Translations under genes and position numbers: made by a program
NCBI RefSeq assembly: GCF_011075055.1
Contig: NC_058146.1
Coordinates: forward strand, 15,848,320 to 15,912,319
DNA: 64,000 nt
From: Mangifera indica
Lineage: Eukaryota > Streptophyta > Magnoliopsida > Sapindales > Anacardiaceae
Direction of reading: 5' to 3'
Shown here: piece by piece, positions 61,836 through 64,000 of the stretch
Layout: the number at the start of each line of letters is the position of its first letter
How positions within the stretch are numbered: position 1 is the stretch's first letter
The notes under the pieces: generated by a model
Told to the model about the DNA's origin: nothing
Databases searched by the model: none
Seen by the model: the letters and a program-made list of their open reading frames with translations, nothing else

Positions 61836-64000
61836 TCAGTGCAATTTCTGACCTCTAGGTCCTACAAGTATTTAATTGTGTACCAAAACTTCACTCAATC
61901 AAAAACAGTTACATCCAATTAATTGCCTCTAATAATGCAGATAAGAACACTGCTATGCATATGGCTTAGATTCGAATTTATAACTTAAATTAATTGCTTA
62001 AATATATTATTTAGATTCGTAGTTTCAATTTACGACTTATGAATAAAATAATATTATTTAATAATTATTTAACATAATTTAAATTGAGTTATGATTTAAA
62101 TTTAAATTAAATTATGTTATTTATCTAGCTCATGAGTCAAACCAAATTGAACTTTTTATAGCTCGAGTTCAGTTTGATTTTAAAACAAATCGAACCTTTT
62201 AATTTGAACTTGGTTCAAATTCAAAATAAATGAATTTGAATCAAGTAGAATCGAGTTGAACTAGCTCGATTCAATTCTAACCCTAGGTGTGACCCACCAC
62301 TCACTCTAATTATGAGTAATAAGTAATACTATGTATATCACTTTAAATACATAAGTAAGTATATATTTTTATGTATCATTATATGATTGAATATTATTTT
62401 ATTATTAATTTAAAGTTATCTAATCACGTGATAACATATATTAAATATACACATATTTATGTATTTAAAATACGTATATATAATTTTACTGATGAATAAT
62501 ATGATATGTTTAATCTTACTAATGCATATAAATTAACATGATATGATGTAATTAAACGGGTTTTAAATAATTTATTCATATAAATATATAATATATAATT
62601 AAATAATTTTAAATTAAAAAATAATTTTTTTATAATATTTAGTTATATATAATCAAAAAATTAATAAAATTTATCTACACATGTGTCAGGACCCGTGATT
62701 GATTGCCCTCCTTTCCCAGTCATACCGATTTTGAACTTTGTACAACTTCTTCATGTCCTAGCTGGCAGACTAAAATTCTAAAAGTGTTAAAAAAGTTTGC
62801 TGACGTGGCATGCAGGCTTTAAATGTCCTCCTTCAAAGGACGAAATTGACACCTGCTAAAGGACAAAACTGTCCTCCTGATCGTGAATCTAAAATTTGGG
62901 GTTACTTTTCTATTTTCTAAACTTTAGGGCTTATCAGATTTTTAATAAATATTATCATTATTATAATTTATATTTTCTGACATTTGTAAATTATATTAGT
63001 AGTAGCATGAGATTGTGTGACTAACCCAAATGATTAGCGTGTCCTTAGAATCTTAATCATGTTATTTAGTCTTTTGTTGAAGATTTTTCTTTATAATTAT
63101 CATATTTTTCCTTCCCCCCAATATTATATAATTAACATGATTTTTTTTATTTTCAAAATTTTATTTTCAAAATTTTATTTCAAACAATAAAAAAAAATTA
63201 AAAAATCATTATAATGTTTTTTAATAAATTTATAAATTAACAATAATATTTTATTATATAATTAAATATAAAATTTTAATTTCAAATATTAATATCATTT
63301 TGATGTCATTGTTAAAACATAATTTTACTCTAAATTAGTTATGGGTTAAGTTATATTGACTTAAAATTTTAATAAATTACAAATATTAATTTCTTTATAA
63401 TGCCATTGTTAAAAAATAATTACCTCTTCTCTCTGATTGTAGAATTTTTGTAGATTTATGTTAAAAATTATGTCTCGATTTAAGTGACTACAACCAAATG
63501 TATACGACTATATGAGTACTAGATTTATAACTTATTTGAGTGTATTAAATTTAGAGTAATGCTCTGTATATAACTTTTATATACAAATAATGATATGTTA
63601 TTATATGATTAGATTATTAAAATTTAAAGATAAAATAATATCTAATCATATAGTGATACATTATTATTTATATATAAAGTTGTGTATATAATTTTATTAT
63701 TAAATTTATTATATATATCTAAATAGTAAGTATTTTAATATATACAAATAAATTGACGTATCATTATATGATTAAACAGTCTAATTATTTATTTTATTTT
63801 TAATTAAAAATTATATAATCATATAATTATATAATCAATTTGTTTGTATTCGTAAATACCTAAACATTTGCACATAAATTATTATTGCATCAAAAACACA
63901 TAATAAAGGCTTGATTACAATGTGGTATTATACAAATAAATTTACAAATGTTTCAAGTTAGAAGTATAAAAATTCTATATTGACATATCAATTCGGCTTG
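61836..64000. other. AT-rich spacer with MITE hairpins
   Basis: Hairpins of the 26640 family at about 62325-62495, 63555-63715 and 63745-63870. Segments 59270-59640 and 63330-63700 are similar over several hundred bases (both contain ATGGGTTAA, AACCAAATGTATA and GTATTAAATTTAGA-like words), so they may be a duplicated block. No gene seen. Confidence 0.5.

Overview
The window is a stretch of plant nuclear genome, almost certainly a eudicot. Its genes are plant-specific or plant-typed families with several to many introns, the intergenic DNA is very AT-rich, and it carries Ty1/copia retrotransposons and many MITE/foldback elements. I could not name the species. All gene models below were built by reading splice sites and frames by eye; every exon junction quoted keeps the reading frame.

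Layout. (1) 843-4066 (+): an NPR3/NPR4-type salicylate co-receptor in 4 exons. (2) 6699-8489 (-): an intron-less mTERF-family organellar protein. (3) 8.8-13.8 kb: gene-free AT-rich DNA with a Mutator-type MITE (10019-10363) and two G-rich hAT MITEs, each with exact target-site duplications (TSDs). (4) 15047-19418 (+): a TLC-domain membrane protein in 8 exons, with a dead duplicate of exon 2 inside intron 1. (5) 20867-25271 (+): a young copia element with two 182-bp LTRs, a 5-bp TSD and an open pol frame, but no gag. (6) 25824-29943 (-): a RABF2 (Rab5) GTPase in 7 exons with one GC-AG intron. (7) About 30.14-36.56 kb: an old, frameshifted copia element on the minus strand, apparently nested in a long-inverted-repeat foldback element that starts about 200 bp upstream of the Rab start codon. 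Where gag should be, it carries an array of about two dozen mini-hairpins. (8) 37.4-38.9 kb (-): an RHD3-like pseudogene. (9) 41411-46764 (-): the exocyst subunit EXO84C in 7 exons. (10) 49.3-49.6 kb (-): a second RHD3-like fragment (exon 1 only). (11) 51017-55961 (-): a short RHD3-like GTPase gene with a normal GTPase domain and an unusual C-terminal exon. (12) 56.2-64 kb: AT-rich DNA with foldback elements and MITEs, and no gene that I can support.

Gene content and context. NPR, mTERF, TLC and RABF2 genes next to each other match, from memory, an Arabidopsis block on chromosome 4 (At4g19640-At4g19660) and its duplicate on chromosome 5, where an RHD3-like gene (At5g45160) also lies near RHA1. 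The cluster therefore looks like an old conserved plant microsynteny block, here spread apart by transposons. RABF2 (endosomal traffic), EXO84C (exocytic tethering) and RHD3-like (ER membrane fusion) are all membrane-traffic genes; the EXO84C position is not part of the remembered Arabidopsis block.

The most unusual signal is the hairpin array at 34687-36023: a constant core (C-TTCNG-G) flanked by arms that differ from unit to unit but always complement each other. The same unit also occurs inside the pol coding linker near 32.8 kb.
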